64,000 nt of DNA. Source: Verrucomicrobiota bacterium (lineage in GTDB: Bacteria; Verrucomicrobiota; Verrucomicrobiia; Verrucomicrobiales; DEV007). The notes under the pieces were generated by a model. That model did not search any database, was not told the DNA's origin, and saw nothing but the letters and a program-made list of their open reading frames with translations. Within the stretch, counting starts at the first letter, position 1, and every line of letters begins with the position of its first letter. Of the stretch, positions 63,776 to 64,000 are shown piece after piece. The translations under genes were made by a program, and so were the position numbers. Location: contig JAGWVU010000009.1 of NCBI GenBank assembly GCA_018970725.1, forward strand, positions 58,130 to 122,129, in the 5' to 3' direction.

Positions 63776-64000
63776 CTTGCCGCAGACCTGTCGCCGCCGG
63801 CGGCGGAGGCTGCAACCGGAAGTTCCCCTGTTTTCGTAGACACGGATCGCCTGACAAGCGAACCAGTCGAACCCTGACATGGCAAAATCAAGGATTGAGC
63901 TGCTGATGGTTTGGCCGACGTTCCACACCACCGTCAGGGAGCCGACCCGCCAGCGGAGCCGGGGCATTTCCGCCAACAGGGGGTGCGGATCGTTGGCGTC
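63776..64000. other. upstream region of the coiled-coil FGE-like gene, right edge
   Basis: No gene is supported. The minus-strand frame stays open to 63976 but the text (Arg-rich run, QAIRVYENRG) does not look like a protein start. A run of short GC repeats (gccgccggcggcggag, 63792-63807) lies here. The promoter of the FGE-like gene is presumably in this stretch but no clear -35/-10 was seen. Confidence 0.35.

Overview
The window is a GC-rich chromosomal segment from a bacterium of the Planctomycetota-Verrucomicrobiota-Chlamydiota group, most likely a verrucomicrobium. This is inferred from gene families. It carries the paired DUF1549/DUF1553 + DUF1501 and DUF1592-type + DUF1552 secreted proteins, two Tat-exported Gfo/Idh/MocA oxidoreductases, a PSCyt1-type cytochrome, DUF4838 and DUF6807 proteins, and an ExbB-ExbD-ExbD-TPR cluster. 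There is no rRNA, CRISPR array or recognisable insertion sequence. One tRNA gene is present.

Layout. 1-1912: 3'-truncated pectate lyase/pectinesterase fusion (minus strand). 1960-8591: complete F-type ATP synthase operon atpBEFHAGDC (minus), with a CRP-type palindrome and candidate promoter in front. 8769-15443: three tightly packed minus-strand genes (coiled-coil membrane protein, vWA/GATase-like membrane protein, caspase-like secreted protein). 15599-19026: two Gfo/Idh/MocA proteins and a secreted SRPBCC protein (plus). 19059-20963: secreted c-type cytochrome and a solitary nuoD, with a second copy of the same palindrome upstream. 21041-28356 (minus): transglutaminase, an unusual double-AAA+ ClpB-like protein, a parvulin foldase and three pseudopilin-like proteins, split by an FNR-like palindrome. 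28422-28964: DUF4919-like protein. 29235-36401 (plus): ExbB, two ExbD, a large TPR protein, a small partner, then a receptor-like pseudokinase with TPRs. 36441-39454: CysQ, DUF2752, DUF4838. 39462-43369 (minus): DUF1552 and DUF1592-type pair. 43602-45385: enolase with a strong terminator, then a GGQ rescue-factor-like protein. 45396-48502 (minus): MFS transporter, purU, tRNA-Leu and a zinc-ribbon protein. 48596-54937 (plus): small membrane protein, purH, a lipoprotein-like protein, the DUF1549/DUF1553 + DUF1501 pair and a terminator. 55099-60657: PHP-type histidinol phosphatase, tandem redoxin, DUF6807, an unknown small protein, eukaryote-like HisA (minus) and an FGE-like lipoprotein. 60665-64000: an AbrB/Doc toxin-antitoxin module bracketed by 44-nt direct repeats, a hairpin-rich non-coding stretch, and a coiled-coil FGE-like protein.

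Most genes are ordinary metabolism or the secreted degradative repertoire typical of the group. Four items merit a second look: the CRP-type palindrome shared by the ATP synthase operon and nuoD; the transglutaminase/AAA+/foldase/pseudopilin cluster, whose two ATPase rings show complementary loss of motifs; the repeat-flanked toxin-antitoxin cassette; and the tRNA-Leu with an AAG anticodon. Shine-Dalgarno sequences are weak or absent before most genes, so several starts were chosen from homology, signal peptides or ATGA/GTGA overlaps.
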